Of a DNA stretch of 64,000 nt, positions 12,867-22,706 are shown one piece after another. Each line of letters starts with the position of its first letter. The first letter of the stretch is position 1. A program made the position numbers and the translations under genes. A model generated the notes under the pieces. That model was given only the letters and a program-made list of their open reading frames with translations, was not told the DNA's origin and did not search any database. Source of the DNA: Cryptomeria japonica (lineage: Eukaryota; Streptophyta; Pinopsida; Cupressales; Cupressaceae); contig NC_081414.1 of the NCBI RefSeq assembly GCF_030272615.1, positions 822,489,896 to 822,553,895 on the forward strand. Reading direction: 5' to 3'.

Positions 12867-13978
12867 CTACAGTTCTTCAGTTACAATGGAATTTTCAGAT
12901 GATACCGATATAACTAGATCTTCATTCTGTACCAGTGCTTTGAATGTAGGCTCATTTGTCAGTATCTCTATTGTCGGTTCAGAGTCTATGTACCTTGAAG
13001 TTCCTCTAAACTGTTCATCAATCTTCACATTTGTACTCTCAATAATTTTCTGCAATCTCTTATTAAAACAACTATATGCCTTGCTCTTAGATGAATAACC
13101 AAGATATATTCCTTCATCACTTCTAGGATCAAATTTGCCAATAGACTCATCTCTTCTAATATAGCATTTACTTCCAAATATTTTGAAATATTTAAGAGTA
13201 GGAGTAATACCAAACCATAGTTCATGAGGGGTCTTACCAGTTTCACCTTTGATGTGAACTTTGTTGAATGTGTAGACTGTTGTGCTTACTACCTCTCTCC
13301 AATATACATGTGGTAGATTGCTTCTAATAACCTACTTCTAGCTGCATCCAAGATAGTTCTATTTTTCTTTTCTACAAATCCATTCTACTGGGGTGTCCAG
13401 GGTGTTGATAATTGTCTTCTGATTCCATTTATTTCAGAGAATGTATTAAATTCCTTAGATGTAAATTCACCTCCTTGATCTGATCTTAGACATTTGATTT
13501 TCTTACCGGTTTCATTTTCTACCATTTCCTTGAATAGCTTGAATTTCCCAAGTGCTTCTAATTTTTCTCTAAGAAAAGTAACCCAACACATTTTGGAATA
13601 GTCATCAATGATTAGCATGAAATATCTATCACCTTGTAAGCTTTTAGTTCTAGCTAGGCCACATAAATCAGTATGAATTAAGTCAAGAGCATTATTGGAT
13701 TTTTCTGGAATACTTTTGAAAGATGCTCTAACTTGTTTTCCAAATTGACATTCCTTACATACTAGATTGTGAGGTTTGAAAATCTTAGGTAAATCTCTAA
13801 CTTCTTTAGTTCTACTCATTTTCACAATGCAATCAAAATTTATATGACAGAGTCTCTTATGACATAGCCAACTTTCATCAATACGTGCAATCAAGCATGT
13901 TTTTTCATTGTTATTCAAATGAAAGATATTACCTCTAGTTTGATTACTGGTTGCAATTTCCAAACCAATTCTATTCAT
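12867..13978 (-). pseudogene. Copia-2 integrase and linker
   Basis: 13978-13385 gives the zinc-binding region (CHKRLCHINFDCIVKM and CKECQFGKQVR) and the core with IHTDLCGL (first Asp) and LRSDQGGEF (second Asp). The segment with the third acidic residue is frame-broken near 13300-13385. 13246-12867 carries the C-terminal end in two overlapping frames, with a frameshift near 13030-13050. Confidence 0.88.
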
Positions 13979-13999
13979 AATTTTGCATTTCCCATTCTT

Positions 14000-14427
14000 G
14001 AATTGTAACTGAAATCCTTTTTCAACTAATTGACCAAACTAAAAAGATTATGTTTTAAACCTTCAACCTAGTAAACATTGTCAGTATTATGCTTACCATC
14101 AAGAGATATAGTACCTTTTCCATTGATCAAACAAGCTTTATCATCTCCAAATCTTACTAGACCTCCATTATATTCTTGAAAAGTCAAGAATTTACTTTTA
14201 TCACCAATCATATGATGTGAACGTCCTAAATCAATGATCCATGCATCCTTAACTTCGACTTTAGCTGCCAGGGCTTGCTCTACCGATTGAATAGTAGGTA
14301 TCGGTTGAGCTTCTGTTATAGAAACAAAGACCCATCCATTGTCTGCCAGATCCTCATTAGAATCATCAGTGACTCCTTCATCAGCAAGATAACAAGAGTT
14401 GTCTTTATTCTTCTTAAATCTGTATCT
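14000..14427 (-). pseudogene. Copia-2 protease region
   Basis: The active-site segment near 14185-14250 reads DLGRSHHMIGDKSKF. Copia proteases have Asp-Ser-Gly here, so the Ser has become Leu. Stops flank it on both sides, for example near 14040 and 14427. The protein joins gag upstream and integrase downstream. Confidence 0.75.
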
Positions 14428-15357
14428 CTAATATTCAAGGTTAGGCTTGTATGTTCTTCTAGCTTCTTCTTTCAATCTTGCATGTCTAATAGGGCATCTT
14501 GAAGCCATATGACCAATCTTATTATAGTTAAAACATTTAAAGGGTGCTTTACCTTCATACTTACTTCCAACTGGACCTTTAGGCATTTTCCTTGCAAATA
14601 GTGCTTCAAGTTCTTCAAGTTCTTCATTTTCTCTCCTGCTTTCTTCAAGTTCTCTTGCATAAAAGGATTTCCAATCAGATTTGTCAAATGATGATGCAGA
14701 TGATGTTGATGCCTTAAAAGCTAAATTTGTTTTTATAGTAGCAACAAGACCAAATTCCTCAATTTCAAAAGCTGAAAGTTTTCCAATCAATGTGTCAATA
14801 GTTGCTGATGTATTAAGTATTGTTCTTAACTCATTTATAGCAGTAACTTTCATTTTGTATGCTGGTGGCAATCCTCTTAAAACTTTTAAAACAATTTCAT
14901 CTTCACTTAAGGTTCCTCCACAACATTTAATACCCAGAACAATTTCATTTACTCTTTCCATAAAAGCAGTAATCCTTTCATCTTCTTCCATTTTCAGATT
15001 TTCATACCTAACCCAGAAGCTTTCAAGTTTTGCAATTTTGACTATGGAATCTCCTTCATTCAGTGTTTCCAAATGGTCCCAAATCACTTTAGCAATATAT
15101 CTATCTGATAATCCCATGATTTGTTGATCTGATAATGCACTCAAAAGTGCTTCTCTTGCTTTGCAATCATTTTCCTCATCTTTAGCCAAGTTAGGTGGAT
15201 TAGGCTGACCTTGAGAAGGTGTAGTATAGCCATTCTTTGTAACTTCCTAGATGTCCTTTCCAATGCAATTCAAATGTGTCTCCATTGTGATCTTCCATAT
15301 GCCATAGTTGGCTCCATCAAGTTTAGGACTATCCTTCTTGAAATAGTTAGAAGACAT
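14428..15357 (-). pseudogene. Copia-2 gag
   Basis: Gag starts with ATG at 15357, about 45 bp after the primer site. One in-frame TAG lies near 15247-15249, where the family usually has Trp. The frame then stays open from 15189 to 14428. It has the UBN2-type helical gag core (VLRGLPPAYKM) followed by a Glu-rich segment and a single zinc knuckle, CFNYNKIGHMASRC. The second zinc-binding Cys is Tyr, so the knuckle is defective. Gag would form the virus-like particle in the cytoplasm. Confidence 0.9.
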
Positions 15358-15400
15358 AGGATCTCCTCAAGCTGTTAAACTTCTGCAAAAAGAAGACTAG

Positions 15401-15413
15401 GCTCTGTTACCCA
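15401..15413 (-). promoter_or_regulatory. Copia-2 primer-binding site (degenerate)
   Basis: Element orientation reads TGGGTAACAGAGC, close to the initiator-Met-tRNA complement but with an extra G and a substitution. It lies one base from the 5' LTR. Confidence 0.7.
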
Positions 15414-15414
15414 T

Positions 15415-16397
15415 TGTTAGGTCCCAGAGTCAACTGAAAGGGGGGGGGGTGAATCAGTTGTCAAATAAATTCAAACCAAAAACAACTTAACCAAACTTAA
15501 TGCGGGTAGACAGTTTATCAGTTAATTGCAGTATCGGCAAGGATTAATGCATGAAATAGAAAGATAATAATATCCACAACACATAACACCAATATTTGTA
15601 TGTGGAAACCCTATAAGGGGAAAACTCATGATGGGAAACCTTACCCATAATCAAATGATACTATTGTAGATAGTATGTGTATACGATAGGGGGTCTACAC
15701 ATGCAGAAAGGCCAAGCGCCTAGAGCTCACTACTCAAACACTAATAGGAGTCACACTGACTACAATTGGATGGTTAAATCCAATAATGATGTACTACTCA
15801 AAATAGCATCTTCATATTCTGGATTCAGTACTGGTTTAGTTCTGATATGTCTTCACAAAAACCTTCCTTCAACCTTCAAATGATGTTTGCGTGTATAGCT
15901 CTTCTTATTCTCGCATATACCTTATTACAATCCTTTTCACATTTACACATTGATCTCACAAATGAGATCTTACTTTTATACCATAACCTAAGACCAATTT
16001 TAGTAGGTTGGCTCTAAAAGATATTACAATAAAACAATTTACAAGTAAAACAATAACCGATGCAATATCTGATTCAACATGTTGGCTTAATGTATTTACA
16101 ACAATAATAAATCATCTCCATAGCATGTCATGCTGATTTGGAATAGATAAGCTTGTTGGTGCTTATCCTGGACCTATTTGCTGGTAATAGAAAATATGCA
16201 AACATGAATATAACAATGAACAAACCTTAAAGACAAGGTGTCCAAACAATGTCATTCCAAGTGCCGGTGAACCAAATACCGGTGACTGTGCATAAGTCAC
16301 TTGCTTGCCGGTGAACATTGCCAATTCTCCAACTGCCAAAGTTGATAAGTGTTGACATCAATAACAAAACCATATCAACATATCCAAAATACCAACA
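15415..16397 (-). repeat. Copia-2 5' LTR
   Basis: 983 bp, TGTTAGGTCC...ATACCAACA on plus. It is followed by CACTT (16398-16402), the partner of 9762-9766. Differences from the 3' LTR include two indels of about 30-45 bp. Confidence 0.92.
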
Positions 16398-16414
16398 CAC
16401 TTATCTTCATAAAA
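16398..16414. repeat. CACTT duplication, Copia-1 LTR tail, TAAAA duplication
   Basis: In order: CACTT (16398-16402) is the right target duplication of Copia-2; ATCTTCA (16403-16409) is the end of the Copia-1 5' LTR; TAAAA (16410-16414) is the right target duplication of Copia-1. All three agree with their partners at 9762-9766, 5054-5060 and 4440-4444. Confidence 0.9.
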
Positions 16415-16449
16415 TAGACAAAATATAAATTCTATTTAATAGTATTAAC

Positions 16450-16468
16450 AAAATTATATGGACAATGT
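16450..16468. repeat. LINE target-site duplication, left copy
   Basis: It begins AAAATTATATGGACAAT and matches 20391-20410, which has one extra A and one G/A change. Duplications of this length are typical of LINE target-primed reverse transcription. Confidence 0.8.
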
Positions 16469-16469
16469 A

Positions 16470-17895
16470 CTTAGGTCTCCCACTGGGATCATCCCCTCTG
16501 ATTCCTTTTGGAGCTCCATTGTGGAAAGGTTCAGTAAGAAATTGGCAGATGGAAAGGTGCCTTGCTTAGCCAAGCTAGGAAATTAATTTGCTAAAATATT
16601 CTCTTTAAAATCTTCCAATTTATGCTTTGAGTCTTTTTATGATCCCCTCCAAATATGCTGATGCTATTGAGAAAATTCAGAAAAGATTCTTATGGTCTAG
16701 AGTGGAAGATAGGGAAAAGATGCCTTTGGTTGCCTAGGAGAAGGTTTGTTTACCTAAAGCTTTGGGGGGTCTTGGCTTAAGGGCTATTAAAGACTTTAAT
16801 AATGCTTTTCTTTCTAAACAGGTTTGGAGGTTTTGTGGCGATAGAAAGGAATGGAATTCGGTGTGGTTCAGAAAATATCTTAATGGTATTCCTAGTATGG
16901 TGTCTTTCTTTCATTCCTTCGATATTCCACATGGTTCTTTCATTTGGAATAACATTCTCAAGGCTTAAAAGGTGGCTGAAATTGGAGATGGTTGGGTTTT
17001 AGGTAAGGGTTCTTGTATCAGATTTTGGGAAGATGTATGGATTTTTTATGAACACCGTTGTTTGTACCTTGATCTATTTCCATTTGTCAATATTTGCAAA
17101 GCTATATTTGGCTCTTTTGTCTCTAAATATTTGCAAAGTCATTCTTGGGTTAATCTGGAGGAAATCAATGCTATCTTTTCTGAAATTTAGCAGGCTCTGC
17201 TATCCTTGTTTGTTAATCCTTTAGTTGAAGATTTTTTTATTCGGAGGTTAACCCAGGATGGATCTTTCTCTGTGGCTTCAACTGTTAATAGATTGGTTTC
17301 TCCCTTGCCCCATCCTCCTATTTGGGTCAAGGCTTGGTTTAAAAACCTTACCCCTAAATTTAATATTTTCTTCTCACTTCTACACCAAAATAAAATCCTT
17401 ACTATTAACAACTTAAGTAAAAGAGGATTCTTGATCCGGAATAGATGTCATTTGTGTCTTAATGCCAAAGAATCCATCTCTCACCTTGTGCTTCACTGCC
17501 CCTTCATAGCTTACATTTGGAGTTTGATCTTGAAGAAATGGAAGATAGCTTGAGTGTTTCTGGATAAGGTGGAAGATTTCTTTGTTCAATGGAAGTGTCC
17601 CTCTTCCAATTATTTTATCAAAATTATTTTGTCCCTAATGTATCCCTATGTTTTATGGTATGCTTGTAAGGAAAGAAAAAATAGAATCTTTAGGGAATCA
17701 TTTTGTTCAGCCGAGATTGTTTTTGACAAGGTGTGCAGAGCAACTAGAGAAAATATGAAGTTAATTTGTAGTCGCATTAACCACCTTCCCTCCACTTCTA
17801 TTTCTAAGGAGGATAAGAGGATTTGTGTGGAGTGGGGGCTAGAGGATAATATTAGCAAAATCAAAGAAAAGAAATCTAGAGACAATATTCTCTGA
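16470..17895 (+). pseudogene. LINE ORF2: RT C-terminus and zf-RVT domain
   Basis: Recognisable pieces are MIPSKYADAIEKIQKRFLW (about 16639-16695), [20 protein letters not shown] (16735-16790), and the zf-RVT segment with WFKNLTPKFNIFFSLLHQNK, then NRCHLCLNAKESISHLVLHC (about 17440-17500), whose Cys/His residues are intact. In-frame stops lie near 16735, 16966, 17188 and 17551. This part normally follows the RT fingers-palm and binds nucleic acid in the LINE protein. Confidence 0.88.
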
Positions 17896-18303
17896 AATTA
17901 CCCCCCGGAGGGATGGGTGAAAGTTAACTTCGATGGGGCAGGTAAGGGGAACCCTGGACCTGTTGGAGGTGGGGGAGTGGTTAGATATTCTAGAGGGTTT
18001 TGTGTCGCTACAGTGGCCCTACCTTTGCGCTCCCAGTCCAATCATATAGATCAAGCTATGGATTCTATGGAAAGTCTTATAATCATTAAGAAATTGCAAT
18101 TTAAAAAAGTTTGGATAGAAGGGGATTCCTTAAATATTATCAATTGCCTAAAAGGTTTGGCTAAGCCTTCTTGGAAAATTAAAAATATTATTATGAGAGC
18201 CCGTAATATTATCAAAGGCTTTGATAGGTGTGTTATAGTACATACCTATAGGAAAGAAAAAAAGGTTGCCGACACTTTTGCTAACTTAGGAGTTAAGTTA
18301 TAA
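17896..18303 (+). pseudogene. LINE ORF2: C-terminal RNase H (RVT_3 type)
   Basis: The segment VKVNFDGAGKGNPGPVGGGG is the start of a plant-LINE RNase H with the first catalytic Asp. IEGDSLNIINCL carries the following acidic residue and KKVADTFANLG the final Asp region. The frame is open from 17917 to the stop at 18301-18303. An RNase H at the C-terminus is found in a subset of plant L1 elements. Confidence 0.9.
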
Positions 18304-18544
18304 GCCCCTTTTATGTGGCAAGGTGAAAGCAATATGTCCTTAGAGGCTAAGGAGAAATTATTTGTTGATCGTATAAATGGAAAGGTCTGTCCATTATTAC
18401 CTCATGATGTCCCTTAGATCAAGATATATCATTAATGATGGTCGAGCTAGTGGGAAGTTTCTAGATTGCATGAGGTGGACTAGCCCACATGCTTTCTAGG
18501 CGATTAAGTGCCTGCTCTGCCTCGACTCTGCTATTCTCCATTTT

Positions 18545-20095
18545 TTGTGCAGAGTTTATTTTTTATCTTGCGAAGGAGATGTAGTTGGAATTGCTAAAAC
18601 TATGGGGGCCAATATTAACAGGAATGAGCCAACTAGCTATGAAGGTTGGAAGAAGGAACATAAAGTTTGGAGAAGATTACAAAGAGTGGGGATAACCGGC
18701 TATATGGAGAATCTATATGAGAAAAAGGACCAGGTTTCCAAACTCTTTGTGAAGAGATGGAACAAGAAGAGAATCACCTAGTTTGGGCAGATGGTGAATT
18801 TGGATGAGAAGCTGATTGTGGAGGTGATAGGGCCATCGATTAAAGGGGTCAAATTCTTAAGGAATAGAAAATTCTCTGACAATGCGGTGAAGACCTTTCA
18901 CAAGAATGAAGAAGAAAAGGAGAGGCTTCTCAAGAATGATAGGACTTATTTCATTCTCAAACAAGTAAAAAGCTTCCAGCGTAAAATGCTGAAAGTGGTT
19001 ATGGAATTTTTTATGGTTGATGGGAGGTTTACTAAATTTTGTAGCTACCATTTTGTGTTTTTGAATCATTTTAGATATGGGAATAAGGTTTCCTTTCCCT
19101 TTTATCTTGTTTGTTCCCTTAATGACTATCTCATTGACCACATTTAGAACATTATGTCAAGCTTTTTGGCTTGTCAAGGATTATTCCTTTTAATTTATGA
19201 GAATTTGGAAGCTAGGGTTAATAGGGTAAAGGCTAGTCTGGATGATGAAGAGGAGGAGTATATCCCTAGTGATGGTTCAGATGATTCAAATTCTGATGAC
19301 AAGGTCGCCGCTTCTAACCACCCTATGAAGAGGGTTAGAATCCCCAAGATAAAAAATCATATTTAGTCAGCGAAGGAAACCTCTACTAGCAAGGTGAAGC
19401 CCAAGGGGAAGGGTAAGATGATTATTTTATCCAATTCTGATTTTGGGGATAAGAAGCATCCTAAAGCTTATGAAAACCAAGAATCAAAACCTATGGACTT
19501 GGATTCCCAAGACTTACAAGACAAGCCAGAAATGATGTTCGATATATTGGGAACTTCTAGAAGTGCCTCAGTTGATATGTATTGATTCCAATGCTAGGAG
19601 TTTTCATGAAATCAAGACCCTACATCTTAAGAAGAGAACTCCCTTAACTAAATTGGAAAGGATTAAAGGGGTTATGGAGAAAGAGGGTCAACTAAGAACA
19701 AAGGAATAGGAGAAAGGAAGTGTTTCTAAAAGAAATATGAGTTTGCTGTGTGGAAAGAAGATAAAAAAAGAATGATGTTGGATTGCCTTCAAAACAATGG
19801 TGAAGCTATAGAGCATTTTAAGTAGAGATATGATGAAAAGTTTAGGGAGATTAGCCTAAAGATGCAAAAAATTGAGACTACCCTCAGGAAAATCATGGAG
19901 AACGGTGTGGCTATGCTGAGAGTGTCCACTACTAATATGTCAGCTATGGTGGCTAGATTGGAGAAAATGCACAATGACAAGATCTTTGTGGATCTGGAGA
20001 TGGATGCTTGGGTCTCTAGATCCAAGGAGATCCCTTGCACCACGAGGAGGACTAGACAAATCACCCAAGTTGTGGAGGCTCCTATGCCTTAGGAT
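18545..20095 (+). pseudogene. Extra coding segment downstream of LINE RNase H (unknown function)
   Basis: Several consecutive frames (18545-18781, 18791-19147, 19154-19366, 19394-19585, 19862-20092) read as one decayed protein. The first part has KLFVKRWNKKRITFGQMVNL and KLIVEVIGPSIKGVKF. A hydrophobic/aromatic stretch follows, then an acidic segment (DDEEEEYIPSDGSDDSNSDD), a Lys/Pro-rich basic segment and a coiled-coil-like tail (METTL/KIMENG-type heptads near 19862-20000). The pattern (globular N-part, acidic middle, coiled-coil end) resembles the large ORF2 at 42146-45469. I do not know its function. Confidence 0.55.
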
Positions 20096-20390
20096 CTTCT
20101 TGACCTTAAGGAAGCTGCAAAGACCATGTTAATGTTGGAGAAAGAGGTTACTGATAGTCTCAATATTTTCATGTAGCTAGGTGGTTATTTTTTGTTTCTT
20201 TTTTGCGAGTACCTCACTGATTTTTTGTTGTCTTTTCCTCTGGCTGTTGTGTTTATGTTGTCCTTCTATCCTGCAACCTGGTATGTTTTTTTATTCTTCA
20301 TAGTGGTCTAGATAATTTATTGATATATCTTTGGATATGATGTACAGGGTTTTGGGTCCCCTCAAAACATGTTTTTGTTTAATCAAAACT

Positions 20391-20410
20391 AAAATTATAT
20401 GGAACAATAT
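20391..20410. repeat. LINE target-site duplication, right copy
   Basis: AAAATTATATGGAACAATAT; the partner of 16450-16468. Confidence 0.8.
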
Positions 20411-22296
20411 GCATATACACTATTATAATGATAGAGTAATTTTGTGGGATCCCTTATAAGGGTAACTGCACAAAGATGGTGGTCAAAAAGGGGGGTATAA
20501 GTGGACACTTTTTTTCTAAAATCAGGTGAACCTGAACCTGGAGGCAAAATTTTAAAGTCATCCACTCAAGATATGAAGATAATCAAACAACAAATATTGT
20601 AGTACTTTGAATCTAGTTTCCAAACTACTAAACTTTTTCAAAATTGGATAAGATTAAGGGGGTCAAATCCTTTGCGCACAAAAAAATGACCCGGATTCTT
20701 TCTGAAAACATAACATATTGTCTGGCGTGCGCATCAAAAAGTCATAGTTAGATTTAGTATTTTGACAAATCCTTTGGTAGAAAGATAGTTAAGAGTGAGA
20801 ACTAGAAGTTAAGAGTGAGAACTAGAAGATGTCTATTTTTTTATATTTTTTTGTGGAGTATTATTTTTTCTATGATTTTTCCAATTGAGCACATCCTGAA
20901 AATTAGGTACCTGTTCATGCGCAAAGCATAAGTTATACTAAACAAATCGAAAATACAATTTTTTTTTTTAAATTGTAAAGAATCAAGTGCACTACAATAA
21001 TATATAATTTTTTTAAAATTTGGATAAGTATATCAAAATTTATTCAAAAAATCATGCACCTATGTCTGTGAGAACTATGGAGACACTGGTAAAAGAAATT
21101 CAATAATAATATGTTATTGTTGTTCAAATTGAAAAAAAATTATATGGTTAGAAAGCTCGGAAGATGGGTGAAAATATGGTGGCAATTTTAGAAATACCCA
21201 CTTGATGAAGTGTAAACCTGATGATGACAAAGTTGATAAACCAAGTTGATAAAATAAAACACATCAAAAATGAGAGAAATGGAGGGAAATCAAACTTCTG
21301 AACCATAGCTTTGTCATCCAGGCCTATTTCCAAGCCTAAATAGTCAAAAGCACGTATGTGGTACTTATGGTGTAAGAAGCGCATACGCGCTATTGTATAA
21401 TATAATATTCTATAGAATATGTGTATAATATAATATTGTATATATAATATGTTTACATACATATAATATATAGTATATGTATATATATATAATATATAAA
21501 ACATATATATACACATGTAAGTGTATTGTAAGTGAATTTATTTCTTGTCTACAACTTCCTCTTTGATTTTTATCATGTATGCTCTCCTAAGAAAACTGAC
21601 TAATGGATTTGTGTGTGTATATTGAATAGGAGGAATAGGGTTTAAAATTGAACCACGAGTGTATTACCATGACAAACATGGAAACCTCTAGCAATATTCT
21701 TCTCGAATTTGTTTTTAATGAGAAGAGCAGATGTGGAAAATAGTGTCAACAAAGCAACATGATGAGTCAGAGTACCTGCAATATGTTTTTCAGAAGGAAA
21801 CAATAGGTAGGAAGAGAAACAGGAAGAGTAACACAAATGATGTCTTGTAGAATGATAGTGGTGAGTATGTGAGAGTTCCCATGTTGTTACACAATGCCTG
21901 TCACCTAAAGAAATTAAACTTTGTTGTATGCATGGCAGTGGTAGTATATGATGATCATCACTTGTCAAACAGCTTGGAATGGTACATTCCCATAAAAGAA
22001 ATCAAGTGTGTAATTCCTATAGTCACCATCGAGATCAGTCTTATAACCCTACAAATTTAATAGCATCATATGTTTTAGAACTTAGGCAGTACTCTTAGGG
22101 TTAGGTCAAGCTCTTACACTTGCTTTTTAGCAAATCCTCATTGTTTGTTCGCTTGGAGTCTCGTTGTATGATGTTATATTCATAACTTCAAATTTAATAT
22201 ATCATTTTATTAGCCCACCATATGACCCCTTAGGTGTCATTAGAGGTTGTATTGTTTCCTAAGAGGTCATATGGTGTCCTGTGACCCCTTAAGACC
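20411..22296. other. AT-rich intergenic DNA with a TA-rich patch
   Basis: No gene is recognised. A TA/TATAAT-rich low-complexity patch spans about 21395-21520. A two-copy direct repeat of about 20 bp (GTTAAGAGTGAGAACTAGAA) lies at 20788-20827. Weak open frames on both strands at 21642-22060 do not resemble any family I know. Confidence 0.5.
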
Positions 22297-22645
22297 TCTA
22301 TCCCTCTCCCTCCTTCCCTCTCTCCCTTCCCCTCCCCACACTCTCTCTCTCCCTCTCTCCCTCTCCCTCTCTCTCCCTCTCCCTCTTTCCCTCCCCCCTC
22401 TTCTCTCCCTCTCTCCCTCCCTCTACCTCTCTCTACCTTCCCTCCCCCCATCTCTCTCTCTCTCCCTCTCTCTCCCTCTCCCTCCTTCCCTCTCTCTCGC
22501 CATCTCCCTCTCTCCATCTCCCTCTTCCTTCCTCCATAACCCTTCTTCTCTCCCACCCTTCCCCCTCTTCTGTCTCTCCCTCTCTCCCTCCCTCTACCTC
22601 TCTCCCTCCCTCTACCTTCCCTCCTCTCTCTCTCCTTCCCTCTCT

Positions 22646-22706
<61 letters not shown>

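Larger units (their letters stand above)
9767..16397 (-). mobile_element. Copia-2: nested Sirevirus-like Copia retrotransposon
   Basis: This is a 6.6 kb Ty1/Copia element on the minus strand, inserted in the 5' LTR of Copia-1 with CACTT duplicated on both sides. The order in element orientation is 5' LTR, primer site, gag, protease, integrase, RT, RNase H, a cluster of polypurine-like tracts, 3' LTR. Long LTRs (~1 kb) and several AGGGGGAG-type tracts before the 3' LTR resemble the plant Sirevirus lineage. Stops and frameshifts in gag and pol and a mutated RNase H show that it is dead. A solo LTR of the same family lies at 27426-28485. Confidence 0.92.
4445..16409 (-). mobile_element. Copia-1: Ty1/Copia LTR retrotransposon, interrupted by nested Copia-2
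   Basis: This is a full-length but decayed Ty1/Copia element on the minus strand. Reading right to left the order is 5' LTR, primer site, gag, protease, integrase, reverse transcriptase, RNase H, polypurine tract, 3' LTR; integrase before RT defines Copia. Its 5' LTR (9180-9766) is broken by Copia-2 and finishes at 16403-16409. TAAAA flanks the whole unit at 4440-4444 and 16410-16414. The coding region has several frameshifts and stops, and the LTRs differ noticeably in point changes and deletions, so the copy is old and not autonomous. Confidence 0.93.
16469..20390 (+). mobile_element. 5'-truncated plant L1-type LINE with extra 3' coding segment
   Basis: The unit between the ~19-bp duplications begins inside the late RT region of a LINE ORF2 (LGLPLGS-type motif just after 16470). 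It runs through zf-RVT and RNase H to a stop at 18303, then continues for 2 kb with a further degenerate coding segment. The end near 20340-20390 is T-rich and followed by AATCAAAACT rather than a clear poly(A). The RT catalytic motif lies in the missing 5' part, so the copy was dead on arrival. Confidence 0.82.

Noticed and set aside
14681-15127. 148-codon plus-strand frame
   Set aside because: Antisense shadow of the Copia-2 gag, whose minus frame carries clear gag motifs.
21642-22060. Possible host gene fragment
   Set aside because: Weak frames on both strands with stops and no recognised motif or splice sites.
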